NCBI GenBank assembly: GCA_934643145.1
Contig: CAKUBM010000011.1
Coordinates: 4,225 to 68,224 of the forward strand
DNA: 64,000 bases
From: an uncultured Collinsella sp.
Lineage (GTDB): Bacteria > Actinomycetota > Coriobacteriia > Coriobacteriales > Coriobacteriaceae
Direction: 5' to 3'
Part shown: positions 8,906 to 17,534 of the stretch, one piece after another
How the letters are laid out: every line of letters begins with the position of its first letter
Position numbering within the stretch: the first letter of the stretch is position 1
Made by a program: the position numbers and the translations under genes
Notes under the pieces: generated by a model
Told to the model about the DNA's origin: nothing
The model's database searches: none
The model's input: only the letters and a program-made list of their open reading frames with translations

Positions 8906-9799
8906 TTAGAACAGACAGCAAAACGCTGCCGCGAAACCTAAGAGACTATCGGCCCCCGACGTATGCCCGACGTTCAGCACCGTCTCGATAAGCGCTGGCA
9001 GGTCATCCAACCCGCCAGACCGAATCGCATCGAGCAAATCAAGGTAATCTGCGTTCGCATATCCCTGGCTCATAGCCTCGAGGTACGCCTCGCTTACTCG
9101 AGTGGTCTTGTCGGGAACTACATCGCGAACAGTACGCATGTAAAGATTCCAAGCATCCGGATACTTTGCCGAATAAAGGAATCTCAGGCCGGTGCCGTAA
9201 CCGCACAGGACGTCGTCGCCCGAAGGGGTAAGCCCCAGCCCTCTGCCAACTAGGTAGTCGACCGCGCCGGTCATGGCGCGTCGAGCGGCACCTGCTCGCG
9301 TCGACGACGCCGCCTGCGTATCCCCCGCTGCCACGAGTGAACAGATCGCCGAATAACGTGCAAGCTCAGAGAGCGCACGGCGCGACCTCGGTTCGTCGGG
9401 AAGGCCGCAACGCGCAGGAAGGTCAAACGGTTCGAGCACGTGCAAGAGGGGGAAATCGATACCCACAGGTTCACCCGGAGCAAACGCGGGCACACTACAT
9501 GCGCGAATGGGGGCGGCGTAGATATCAATCTCCCCTATTCCATAGCGTCCGTAGACGTTGACCACACCACCGTGGAGCACGGCGCGGTCGCCGGGCTCCA
9601 CCGATGTACGAAGTCCTTCCATCTCATCGGAGGCAATCGAAAGTCCCAGGCACGAAAGCGGCACATCATCGGATCCGACATGAAGCAAAAAGCCGTCCAT
9701 GTCGATATTGAGACTCGTCGCAAACGTGCTGTGCACGCTGCCCATCCGGCACCCTTCCAGACGCTTCAAGGCATAATCGCTCACTAGAGATGGAACCAT
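8906..9799 (-). CDS. allH: DUF2877 protein, AllH-like component of oxamate carbamoyltransferase
   Basis: 297 residues. The C-terminal half carries the DUF2877 motifs GRGLGLTPSGDDVLCGYGTGL and NVGHTSGADSLLGF, which match E. coli YlbF (AllH) motifs GKGPGLTPSHDDTLSG and ALGHTSGADTLLGF. In E. coli, FdrA, YlbE and YlbF together have been reported as the oxamate carbamoyltransferase. It starts 9 bp after the fdrA-ylbE fusion stop, with AGGCGG before the ATG at 9799, so translation is coupled. The E. coli gene order (fdrA-ylbE-ylbF) is preserved, supporting a shared enzyme complex. The individual role of this subunit is not known. Confidence 0.85.
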   Translation of the reverse strand: MVPSLVSDYALKRLEGCRMGSVHSTFATSLNIDMDGFLLHVGSDDVPLSCLGLSIASDEMEGLRTSVEPGDRAVLHGGVVNVYGRYGIGEIDIYAAPIRACSVPAFAPGEPVGIDFPLLHVLEPFDLPARCGLPDEPRSRRALSELARYSAICSLVAAGDTQAASSTRAGAARRAMTGAVDYLVGRGLGLTPSGDDVLCGYGTGLRFLYSAKYPDAWNLYMRTVRDVVPDKTTRVSEAYLEAMSQGYANADYLDLLDAIRSGGLDDLPALIETVLNVGHTSGADSLLGFAAAFCCLF

Positions 9800-9808
9800 G
9801 GGAACCGC

Positions 9809-12800
9809 CTACTCGATACCAAGCTTGGCGCAATAGGCTTCGAGGGCTTGTTCGAAGCAGGCGAGCGGGGCGCGAACCGTACCGGCGCCAACCTGACCGA
9901 TACCTGCCTTCTTATGGGCGATGCCGGTGTTGATGATCGGGGTGATGCCGGTGGCGACAACCTTGCGGATATCGATGCCCAGGCAGGTGCCCTTGAAGTC
10001 CCACGTAGGAATAGCCCAGTTGGAGTTATGGGTCACGCAGATCTTCTCCATCTCGTTGGAGATGTTGAGGGCGTCCTCGAATCCACCGGCGCCGACAAAG
10101 CGGGTAACGCCGGGCGCCGCGACCATAGCCATGCCACCGACACCGACGGTCTCGCAGATTGCGGAGTCGCCGTTATCCGGGCAACCGTCTTCTGCCGTGA
10201 AGCCCGTAAAGTAGAGACCGATCGGGGTGTTGACCGGAGCGGTGAACCACTGATCGCCCAGGCCAGAGACGCGCACGCCAAACTCATAGCCGTTGCGGGT
10301 CATCGTGGAGACAACACAGCCCTCCTGATCCTTGCGGACATAGTCGACGATCGACTTGCCCGTGGCCATCATCACGTTGAGGAAGAACTGGTCGGTATCG
10401 CACAGGAACTGGATGACGCGCTGCTTGGCATCCTCGGGAACATCGGTCTGGACGATGAGCGGAGCCATCTCCTTTACGAAGTTGAGCGTGGCGGCCATGT
10501 TGCGCTGGTGGAACTCGTCGCCCTGGGTGATGGCGCGGGCCATAAGGACGTTGAGGTTGATGCCGCCGTCGGAAAGTTTGAGGGCCTTTGCGAGAACAGG
10601 ACCGAGTTCGTCGGCCATCCAGTGCAGGCGATCGACGACTTCCTGGCTATAGGCGCCAAAGCGCAGAACCTTGCCGATGCCCTCGTTCATGGTGCAGTAG
10701 GCAACCGTGTTGTCGACCGTGTTCACGACCTCGAGAACGGCCATGTTGGCAGAGGTGATGCCGCCCATGGGGCCCACCGCATGGCAGTGATGGCACGGGA
10801 TGAACTCGACCTCGCCAGACTCGAGCAGGGCAAGCGCTTCTTCCTCGGTCTGAGCCCAGCCCTCAAAGAGCGCGGCACCGATGCACGAACCCCTCATCGG
10901 GCCCTGCATGTTCTCCCAGGTGATGGGAGGACCGGCATGAAGCAGCGTCTTTTTGGCGCGATTGAGCTCGGGGATAACATCCTTGGCGACCTTCACGTCC
11001 ACAAGCTGCGGCTGAGACTCCTTAAAGCGCTGGCAGATGCGCTCGTTTGCCTCATCGATACCATCGATCTTATCGAGCTCGTTGAGCAGATGGATCATGC
11101 GCTTGTTGCCGCCTGCCTTGGGCTTCCAGGTGTACTGGACGCTCTGGGCACCGTACTTGCGCAGCGGCTCGTTGAAGCTCTCCACACCAACGTTGATAAC
11201 GCGCGGCTTGGTGGTCAAAAGCTCCATGACGGCCTCAGAGGGCTCGGGCAGCGGGCTGTCGTCCTTGATCTCGTAAGGAACGACCTCACGGTCTTCCTCG
11301 ACATAGTCGATACCCTTGAAAGCAAGCGCGGCGCGAACAGCGCGGGCGTTGCTGGACTCGACGATGGCACCGGCCTCGCGAAGAATTTCGACGGAGCGAT
11401 CGTAATCTTGAGGATCGTGCTTGGTGCCCACAACGGTGCCGACGAACTTGACGTCGCGGCCCTCCGCCTTAGCGGCGGCAATGCACTCGGAAATGACCGG
11501 AGCGAGCTCGGAAGCCATATCGGGGTGGCAGCCGTAGCCGAGCACGCAATCGAACACGATGACGCCCGTGGTCTCCTTGGCAGCGTAATCGCGCATCATC
11601 TTGATACGAACCTCGGGATCAATCATGGGATGCGGGCGACCCTGGGTATACACGTCGTCACCAAGGTCGATAACGTCATAGCCGCCATGGCGCAGCATGT
11701 AGCCGTCTTCCTTGATGATATGGCCGAGGTTCAGGGCCTCGGTGATCATCATGGCAGCCTCGCCGGCAAGGGTGCCGCCGGAATACAGGCCGATGACGGT
11801 CTTGTCCTCGCCGAGCGGAGTATCGACGGTGATATCGAGCGGCTCGGTGTAGTTCTTCTTGACGGCCTCACCACGAGCGAGGTCAACGGCGATGCGCGCG
11901 GTCTCCTCGAGGGTGTGGGCGAGGTAGACCTTGCCCTGGTGCGCCTCGGGTTTCTCGCCAATGAAGATGGCGACGACGGGCTTGGTGCACTTCTCCAGAA
12001 GATCGACAACCTCATCGCGAACCTCAGGCGCAGGCGGCTTGGAGATAACACAGATAACGTCGGTCGGATCATGATGCTCAAGAGCGACGATGGCGTCCTT
12101 GACGGTGACAGCGCCAACCTTCTCGTTAAGGTCGCGGCCGCCCGTGCCGATTGCGTGCACGCAGCCCTCGCCCAAGCGGTCGATTACGCAGGTGACCTCC
12201 TGGATCCCGGTTCCAGAGGCACCAACGATGCCGATGTTGCCGGGATTAATGACGTTGGTAAATGCCACAGGGACACTCGAGACGACGCCAGTGCCGCAGT
12301 CTGGACCCATAAAGAGCAGACCCTTTTCATGAGCCTTCTTCTTCAGGCGCACCTCATCCTCCAGGGGGACATTATCCGTAAAGGAGAAGACGTTGAGCCC
12401 CAGATCGAGCGCGCGTTCCAGCTCGGGAGCGGCATACTCGCCAGGAATGGAGAAGAGGGCCATATTGGCATCGGGAAGCATTGCCACGGCCTCTTCCCAG
12501 CTCGTCGCCTCGGCAGGGGCACCAGCAGCCTCTTTCTTTACCGAAAGGTCATTCAAGAATGCCTCGGCCTCGGCAAGCACCGTATCGATGACGTCTTCAT
12601 CTTCGGTCTCAACAACGATGACCATGTCACTCGGGCTTGCGGCAGCCGCCTCGTCAGTCAAAAGACCGGCGGCTTTGTAGATGTCTTTATTGGCATCGGT
12701 GCCCATCATAATCTGGCTTTGAACAACACCATCAAGCGTATTGATTTTGTTAGTCAGCAGCATCAGGTTGATCGAATCTTGATAAGCATTCTGCTTAATA

Positions 12801-12814
12801 ACCGTTTTGAGCAT
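9809..12814 (-). CDS. fdrA: FdrA-YlbE fusion (AllF-AllG), oxamate carbamoyltransferase subunits in one chain
   Basis: 1001 residues. Residues 1 to about 575 match FdrA, a succinyl-CoA-synthetase-like protein, with ANKDIYKAAG, SIPGEYAAPE, MGPDCGTGVVS, GIVGASGTGIQEVTC and PHPMIDP. FdrA's usual C-terminus (VINVGVESF ... WKPKAGGNKRMIHLLNEL) is present near 540-577. After a linker of about 45 residues, residues 625-1001 match YlbE (DUF1116): LLHAGPPITWENMQGPMRG, FIPCHHCHAVGPMGGITS, NEGIGKVLRFGAY, GDEFHQRNMAA and NTGIAHKKAGIGQVGAGT. Known role: cleavage of oxalurate with phosphate to oxamate and carbamoyl phosphate, or the reverse. GAGGAGG precedes ATG 12814. First gene of the operon, divergent from pucR. 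Confidence 0.93.
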   Translation of the reverse strand: MLKTVIKQNAYQDSINLMLLTNKINTLDGVVQSQIMMGTDANKDIYKAAGLLTDEAAAASPSDMVIVVETEDEDVIDTVLAEAEAFLNDLSVKKEAAGAPAEATSWEEAVAMLPDANMALFSIPGEYAAPELERALDLGLNVFSFTDNVPLEDEVRLKKKAHEKGLLFMGPDCGTGVVSSVPVAFTNVINPGNIGIVGASGTGIQEVTCVIDRLGEGCVHAIGTGGRDLNEKVGAVTVKDAIVALEHHDPTDVICVISKPPAPEVRDEVVDLLEKCTKPVVAIFIGEKPEAHQGKVYLAHTLEETARIAVDLARGEAVKKNYTEPLDITVDTPLGEDKTVIGLYSGGTLAGEAAMMITEALNLGHIIKEDGYMLRHGGYDVIDLGDDVYTQGRPHPMIDPEVRIKMMRDYAAKETTGVIVFDCVLGYGCHPDMASELAPVISECIAAAKAEGRDVKFVGTVVGTKHDPQDYDRSVEILREAGAIVESSNARAVRAALAFKGIDYVEEDREVVPYEIKDDSPLPEPSEAVMELLTTKPRVINVGVESFNEPLRKYGAQSVQYTWKPKAGGNKRMIHLLNELDKIDGIDEANERICQRFKESQPQLVDVKVAKDVIPELNRAKKTLLHAGPPITWENMQGPMRGSCIGAALFEGWAQTEEEALALLESGEVEFIPCHHCHAVGPMGGITSANMAVLEVVNTVDNTVAYCTMNEGIGKVLRFGAYSQEVVDRLHWMADELGPVLAKALKLSDGGINLNVLMARAITQGDEFHQRNMAATLNFVKEMAPLIVQTDVPEDAKQRVIQFLCDTDQFFLNVMMATGKSIVDYVRKDQEGCVVSTMTRNGYEFGVRVSGLGDQWFTAPVNTPIGLYFTGFTAEDGCPDNGDSAICETVGVGGMAMVAAPGVTRFVGAGGFEDALNISNEMEKICVTHNSNWAIPTWDFKGTCLGIDIRKVVATGITPIINTGIAHKKAGIGQVGAGTVRAPLACFEQALEAYCAKLGIE

Positions 12815-13031
12815 TGAATCCTCCTCATCTCAAAAGGGATCGCCCTCGAATATCGAGATCTCTCAAACCCGGGAATCAAGGTCTCGATTTCGCATGATGA
12901 GATTTTTTCATCTGACGCTTTTGAAGTCTTGTTCCAAATTTCCAATTAAAAAAGGATTTCTTTATCCAAAGATGAAAGGCAACTATTTTTAACGCCCGTA
13001 CACTAAATATGAGGACAAAGGAGTTGTGATT
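12815..13031. promoter_or_regulatory. Divergent promoter/operator region between fdrA-ylbE and pucR
   Basis: AT-richer than its surroundings. It contains two inverted repeats suited to a dimeric regulator: ATCGAGATC (12852-12860) with GGTCTCGAT (12880-12888), and GATGA (12896-12900) with TCATC (12908-12912) around a T-run. Another, GGAT-N6-ATCC, lies near 12954-12967. By analogy with other PucR systems, the divergent regulator probably binds here. Exact -35/-10 boxes could not be fixed with confidence. Confidence 0.55.
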
Positions 13032-14657
13032 ATGCTGGTTCAAGATATGCTGATTCTCCCATCATTTGAATCAGCGCGAGTTATCGCTGGCACCAACGGC
13101 CTTGGCAACGAGGTCACCAGCGCCATGGTTCTCGAGGCCACTGATATCGAGAACTGGGGCAAGCGAGGACAGCTCATCATTTCGAGTTTCTATGCCCTCG
13201 AACACCTCACCCCTGCCGAAATTGCACGGTTCTTCACTAAGATGAGTTCGATTGGCATCGGTGCGGTCGCCTTTAAACCAGAACGGCTGCTCGCAAAGGC
13301 ACCTCAGCAGATTATCGACTTGTGCAACGACCTGGATATCCCTCTTATCGAACTGAGGCCAAACATCAAATATGAGGCGATCCTCCTTGACGTCTTAGGG
13401 CACATCCTCAATTCGAACCTAACGCTTCTCAATCGCTTCTACGAAGTCCACAAGCACCTCATGGCGCTTGCGCTCAAGCAACCATCTATCCCCTATATTC
13501 TCAACACGCTGAAAAACACTCTCAAAAGCGACGTCACGTATCTGGACACGACACGCGACCGCCGGTTTTCGACAGATACCGAGCGCTCATCGTTCTCGGG
13601 CTACTCCTTTCAGCGAAAGGAGCCCAGCAAGTATCAAACGCATTCCTACTTTTCTGCATCTTTGTTCTACGACAAGGGATACGGTACAAAAAAGGGGAAA
13701 ACCCTTTCCGAGCAAGCGCTTGCCGTGCGCATCCCCAGCTCAGACGGGGTTGACTACTATTTGATTATCCATCATGAAGGACAGGGGTTCACCCCACTCG
13801 ACACCATGACCATCGAGAATATCGTCAGCCTGCTGCAGATGGAAATCTTGAAGCAAAACGCCATCAAGCAAAAGGTGTTCTTCCAAAACAACAACGTCGT
13901 TCATGACCTGTTGCTCGGTCGCTATCCAAACAATGCGCGCGTTGATTCTGCACTGGCAACGCTCGGTATCGACCAATATCCACTCTATGAAGCCCTACTC
14001 GTTCATATCGATCTAGATGATCCGACCGATATCGACCGCCAAGACGAAATCCACCAAGCGATCAGGCGCAAGCTGCGGACCATCTATCCGGGCATGGTTT
14101 ATTTCATCAACGGAGACAGAGCCGTTTATCTGCATAACTTTCGCAGTGAGCTCTCGTCGATTGATATTAACGCCATCCAGGACGCCTTTGAAGACCTGCA
14201 CTCCCGCTCAACGCTTCCACTCTTCTCGCATCTCATCACGCTCAGCGGAACGCATGACCGCTATTCGATCCCCAAAGCAAACGATGAGGTGCTCGACACC
14301 TATCGCCTGTTTGACCGATTCGACCACCGCAATAAGAGTATTCGATATGACGATCTTGGCATCTATAAGCTCATGCTCGCCGCCGGCAACATAAATGATC
14401 TCGATTCCTTTATCGACCCCCGCATCGCCTCGCTCGCTGCCGATCAACCCGAACTCTTCAAGACACTCCTGTCTCTTTGCAACAACGGCATCGACTATGG
14501 CAAGACCGCCAAAGAGCTTTTTGTTCATCCCAAGACGGTCCGCTATCGCATCGACCGTATCCGCGAGATTGCTGGCATCGACATCAAACAGCCCGACGAC
14601 TACCTACAGGTCATTTTTGCCGAAAAGGTCTACCGTATTTCCGCCGAACACCACTAG
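13032..14657 (+). CDS. PucR-family transcriptional regulator
   Basis: 541 residues. The N-terminal PucR/PurC-regulatory domain covers residues 1-125 (MLVQDMLILPSF, ARVIAGTNGLGNEVTS, EDxENW-like ATDIENWGKRGQLIISS). A GAF-like or GGDEF-like middle follows. The C-terminal PucR helix-turn-helix (about 475-535) reads LLSLCNNGIDYGKTAKELFVH then KTVRYRIDRIREIAGID. PucR proteins control purine and allantoin catabolism. AAAGGAG lies 8 bases before the ATG at 13032; a GTG two codons earlier is only 2 bases from it and is less likely. Transcribed away from the ureidoglycolate operon, so it probably controls that operon in response to a pathway intermediate. Confidence 0.9.
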   Translation: MLVQDMLILPSFESARVIAGTNGLGNEVTSAMVLEATDIENWGKRGQLIISSFYALEHLTPAEIARFFTKMSSIGIGAVAFKPERLLAKAPQQIIDLCNDLDIPLIELRPNIKYEAILLDVLGHILNSNLTLLNRFYEVHKHLMALALKQPSIPYILNTLKNTLKSDVTYLDTTRDRRFSTDTERSSFSGYSFQRKEPSKYQTHSYFSASLFYDKGYGTKKGKTLSEQALAVRIPSSDGVDYYLIIHHEGQGFTPLDTMTIENIVSLLQMEILKQNAIKQKVFFQNNNVVHDLLLGRYPNNARVDSALATLGIDQYPLYEALLVHIDLDDPTDIDRQDEIHQAIRRKLRTIYPGMVYFINGDRAVYLHNFRSELSSIDINAIQDAFEDLHSRSTLPLFSHLITLSGTHDRYSIPKANDEVLDTYRLFDRFDHRNKSIRYDDLGIYKLMLAAGNINDLDSFIDPRIASLAADQPELFKTLLSLCNNGIDYGKTAKELFVHPKTVRYRIDRIREIAGIDIKQPDDYLQVIFAEKVYRISAEHH

Positions 14658-14666
14658 GGGGCCATC

Positions 14667-15515
14667 TTGATCGACCACGAACTCCTTTCCATTCACCGTC
14701 CGTCCCCGTCTGTCGACCGCCATATAGCTATCATGTACCTCCATGGCGGCGGCTTGCTTTATGGTGATCGAGACGATCTACCGCATGTTTACGTGCAGAT
14801 GCTCACGCAAGCAGGCTACACATTGGTGTGCGTGGACTACCCGCTTGCGCCCGAAACAACATACGCTGGCATTATCAAATCGCTCCTCGCCACGTTCCGC
14901 ATCACGTTGGCACGTTCGATTGCTGAGGGCGAATTTGCAGGCTACCTTCTGTTCGGACGCTCTGCAGGCGCAAATCTCGCCCTCGTTCTCGCTCGACAAA
15001 TCGCGGCCGATGCAAGTCTCCCCGACCCCCTGGGGATTATCGATTTCTACGGCTATTACGATCTGACCGACAGCGCATTCTACCTCCCCGCGAAGGCATA
15101 CACAAAACTCCCCCTTGTTGACAGGCAGACCGTTCAATCGATTGTCGGCAGCTCCAGTAGCCTGCCGACATCGGGTCCGAAAGCAACGCGTTTTGCCTTG
15201 TATATTTATGCTCGCCAACACGAAGGAACTTGGCTTGAATTGATGGGGCTCGATGGAAAATCATCGGAACGCGATGCCCGTACTTGGTCGCTCACCGATG
15301 AGAACATTACCGGCCTCCAACCGCTCTTTATCGCCGCAAGCAGCGGTGACGAAGATGTACCCCTTCGCATATCAAAAATACTCAAACGCAAAGCCACGTC
15401 AGCAACTATGAAAACGGTTTATTATCTTCCGCATGATTTTGATCGCGATACGTCAAAAACAGAGGGAGCCGAAACTTATCGAGCGCTTATCGCCTGGATT
15501 GACGGAATCCTGTAG
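14667..15515 (+). CDS. Alpha/beta hydrolase (esterase/lipase-like, HGGG type)
   Basis: 282 residues. The oxyanion motif HGGG is near residue 26, the nucleophile elbow GRSAGA near residue 94, a late acidic SGDED near 231 and a His in YLPHDFD near 255. These form a complete Ser-Asp-His set of the Abhydrolase_3 / hormone-sensitive-lipase group. The start is TTG at 14667, ten bases after the pucR stop, with AGGGGG before it, so translation is probably coupled to pucR. Cytoplasmic, with no signal peptide. The substrate is unknown. Being co-transcribed with the regulator, it may process an ester or amide related to the ureidoglycolate pathway, but this is only inferred. Confidence 0.8.
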   Translation: MIDHELLSIHRPSPSVDRHIAIMYLHGGGLLYGDRDDLPHVYVQMLTQAGYTLVCVDYPLAPETTYAGIIKSLLATFRITLARSIAEGEFAGYLLFGRSAGANLALVLARQIAADASLPDPLGIIDFYGYYDLTDSAFYLPAKAYTKLPLVDRQTVQSIVGSSSSLPTSGPKATRFALYIYARQHEGTWLELMGLDGKSSERDARTWSLTDENITGLQPLFIAASSGDEDVPLRISKILKRKATSATMKTVYYLPHDFDRDTSKTEGAETYRALIAWIDGIL

Positions 15516-15544
15516 AGGATTGAAAACAAAGCATAATTGACGTC

Positions 15545-15615
15545 AAGCTACCTCTTGCGACGACGGCCGAATTGTAAACGCTAATCTGGCCGTCAGCGCA
15601 AAAGGTAGCTTTTCT
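15545..15615 (+). terminator. Long imperfect hairpin terminator after the hydrolase gene
   Basis: AAGCTACCTC-TTGCG-CGACGGCC (15545 on) pairs with GGCCGTC-GCGCAA-AGGTAGCTT, followed by TTTTCTG. A stem of about 20 bp with bulges ends the pucR-hydrolase transcript. Confidence 0.7.
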
Positions 15616-15663
15616 GCGCAACCAACGTTACCTTTTCAAAGTGGAATCGAAAGGAAGCACACT

Positions 15664-16620
15664 GTGAAAATCGCACTGCTCGAGCCGCTAGGCGTACCCA
15701 CGCAAACCATTGACGAGCTCGCCGCCCCGCTCAAGGAGGCTGGCCACGAGTTTGTCTACTTTGACAGCAAGACCACCGATCCGGCCGAGCTTGCCCGCCG
15801 CAGTGAGGGCGCCGAGGTCGTCATGATCGCCAACAACCCCTACCCTGCCGAGGTCGTCGCCGGCGCCGACGCGCTCAAGATGATCGCCGTCGCCTTCACC
15901 GGCATCGATCACGTGGGGCTTTTCGCCTGCCGCGAGCGCGGTGTTGAGGTGCGCAACTGTGCCGGCTACTCCGACGTGAGCGTGGCCGAGCTTACCCTTG
16001 GCCTTACTATCGACGTGCTGCGCAAGGTGGGTGCTGCCGATGCCGCCGTTCGCGCCGGCCAGACGAGCGCCGGCCTTGTGGGCACCGAGATCTGCGGCAA
16101 GACCGTAGGCATCGTGGGCTGCGGCAAGATCGGCTGCGCCACGGGTCGCCTCTTTAAGGCCTTTGGCGCTCGCGTGCTGGGCTATGCCCGCCACGAGCAC
16201 CCCGAGGCGGCCGAGGCAGGCATTGAGCAGGTCTCTCTGGAGCAGCTGCTCGCCGAATCCGATATCGTGAGCCTGCACCTGCCCAACAACAACGCCACGC
16301 GCAAGAGCTTTGGTGCCGAGCAGTTTGCCCAGATGAAGGACGGCGCCGTCTTTATCAACTGCGCTCGCGGCGCCATCGTGGATAACGATGCCCTCGCCCA
16401 GGCGCTCAACGACGGCAAGCTCGCCGGTGCCGGTATCGACGTCTTTGATATGGAGCCGCCGATTCCTGCCGACTACGCCCTCGTCAACGCCAAGAACTGC
16501 ATCTTTACGCCGCACGTTGGCTTCCTTACGCACGAGGCCATGGAGCGCCGCGCCAAGATCGAGTTCGACAACGTTGTCGCCTTCGTTGAGGGCCGCGCGC
16601 AGAACGTCTGCGAGCTGTAA
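15664..16620 (+). CDS. D-2-hydroxyacid dehydrogenase
   Basis: 318 residues. NAD-binding motif GCGKIGCATG lies near residue 147. The catalytic Arg is in NCARGAIVDN, Glu in IDVFDMEPP and His in FTPHVGFLT, so all three active-site residues are in standard context. Start is GTG 15664 with AAGGAAG 8 bases before it. The family reduces 2-keto acids (hydroxypyruvate, glyoxylate, pyruvate and others) with NADH. It forms a single-gene unit between two terminators. Only distantly related to the dehydrogenase at 4035-5003, which has an altered Glu region, so the two probably differ in substrate. Confidence 0.9.
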   Translation: MKIALLEPLGVPTQTIDELAAPLKEAGHEFVYFDSKTTDPAELARRSEGAEVVMIANNPYPAEVVAGADALKMIAVAFTGIDHVGLFACRERGVEVRNCAGYSDVSVAELTLGLTIDVLRKVGAADAAVRAGQTSAGLVGTEICGKTVGIVGCGKIGCATGRLFKAFGARVLGYARHEHPEAAEAGIEQVSLEQLLAESDIVSLHLPNNNATRKSFGAEQFAQMKDGAVFINCARGAIVDNDALAQALNDGKLAGAGIDVFDMEPPIPADYALVNAKNCIFTPHVGFLTHEAMERRAKIEFDNVVAFVEGRAQNVCEL

Positions 16621-16635
16621 CGCATGCTCGATACG

Positions 16636-16684
16636 AAAAGTGGCGGGCTCGTCGGGTTGGTTTCCCGGCGAGCCCGCCACTTTT
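16636..16684. terminator. Bidirectional terminator between convergent genes
   Basis: Arms of about 20 bp, AAAAGTGGCGGGCTCG and CGAGCCCGCCACTTTT, flank a short loop, with A-run on one side and T-run on the other. It serves the dehydrogenase on the plus strand and the nitroreductase on the minus strand. Confidence 0.9.
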
Positions 16685-16723
16685 ATGTCCTTGCAAGTTG
16701 CCCGGATGGGCTGTCGATAAGGC

Positions 16724-17245
16724 CTACTCGTCCCAGGTCACAAACGACCAGTCAGCATCGGCCTTGGTGTGATAGGTGGGATGGCTGTGGATCTGGCCCA
16801 CCAGCAGCACCGCCTCGAGCTCGTAGCCATTCTCGACGCCGAGCACCTGGCGCGCGTAATCGCTCGAAGCACCGCCGTCGTTTGCCTCGCGTAGACGGCT
16901 CTGGATCCACACGCTACCAAGGCCCAGGTCATCGGCCATAACGTGCATGTTCTCCATGGCGATGGAGCAGTCCTCCACCCAGGTATCGGACACGCCCGGA
17001 TCGCCGAAAACCGCGATAGCGGCGCCGGCGGTCTTAAACGCAGCCGGAGCGGGCTTGCGCATACCGGAGAGAGCCTCGAGTTTCTCGGGGTCGGTCGCGA
17101 CCACAAAACGCCACGGCTTCTTGCCCTTGCCCGTGGGGCCAATGAGACCGGCAGTCAGAATCTTCTCGAGCTCCTTGCGGCTCACCGGCTCACCCGTATA
17201 CGAACGAACGCTGCGGCGCTTCATCAAGATGTCCATTAAAGCCAT
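16724..17245 (-). CDS. Nitroreductase-family FMN oxidoreductase
   Basis: 173 residues, typical of the small members of the family. It begins with the FMN-binding MDILMKRRSVRSYTGEPV, followed by AGLIGPTGKGKKPWRFVV, DCSIAMENMHVMADDLGLGSVW and a C-terminal 'LLVGQIHSHPTYHTK' segment. AAAGGAGG precedes ATG 17245; the longer reading to 17338 has no ribosome site and a non-conserved N-terminus. Members transfer hydride from NAD(P)H to nitro-, quinone- or flavin-type acceptors in the cytoplasm. The substrate here is not predictable. Confidence 0.88.
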   Translation of the reverse strand: MALMDILMKRRSVRSYTGEPVSRKELEKILTAGLIGPTGKGKKPWRFVVATDPEKLEALSGMRKPAPAAFKTAGAAIAVFGDPGVSDTWVEDCSIAMENMHVMADDLGLGSVWIQSRLREANDGGASSDYARQVLGVENGYELEAVLLVGQIHSHPTYHTKADADWSFVTWDE

Positions 17246-17401
17246 CGTGTCCTCCTTTGTCGGTAGAATGCCATCCTTATTGTGGACCGATGGACGGCGA
17301 GCTGGTATATCCACTGTGGATAGAAATCTATCGACCAATTGCCTTTAACAGGCAAGGGGTCTAAACCCAAGCGCCATATCCATCGCCAGTGGACAAACAA
17401 G

Positions 17402-17469
17402 ATTGATGCAAACAAACTTGACCCCTTTGCACCACTTGGTGCATGGGGGTCAGGTTTGTTTGCATCAAT
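17402..17469. repeat. REP-like long palindrome
   Basis: ATTGATGCAAACAAAC (17402-17417) pairs exactly with GTTTGTTTGCATCAAT (17454-17469). Inside, TGACCCC (17419-17425) pairs with GGGGTCA (17446-17452). It is one of several intergenic palindromes here whose core resembles GGGG(T/A)CAGG. Confidence 0.75.
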
Positions 17470-17471
17470 AC

Positions 17472-17510
17472 AACAAGGGGGCAAAGCCGCTGTCGACCTT
17501 GCCCCTTGTT
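17472..17510 (-). terminator. Probable gldA terminator
   Basis: AACAAGGGG-CAA pairs with TTGCCCCTTGTT with one bulge, 25 bases after the gldA stop on the minus strand. The U-run is weak, so confidence is moderate. Confidence 0.55.
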
Positions 17511-17534
17511 CGTCGATTAAACTATTCGCCTGAA

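Noticed and set aside
9848..12817. A 989-codon open frame on the plus strand
   Set aside because: Antisense to the fdrA-ylbE fusion with no ribosome site and shadow-like composition.
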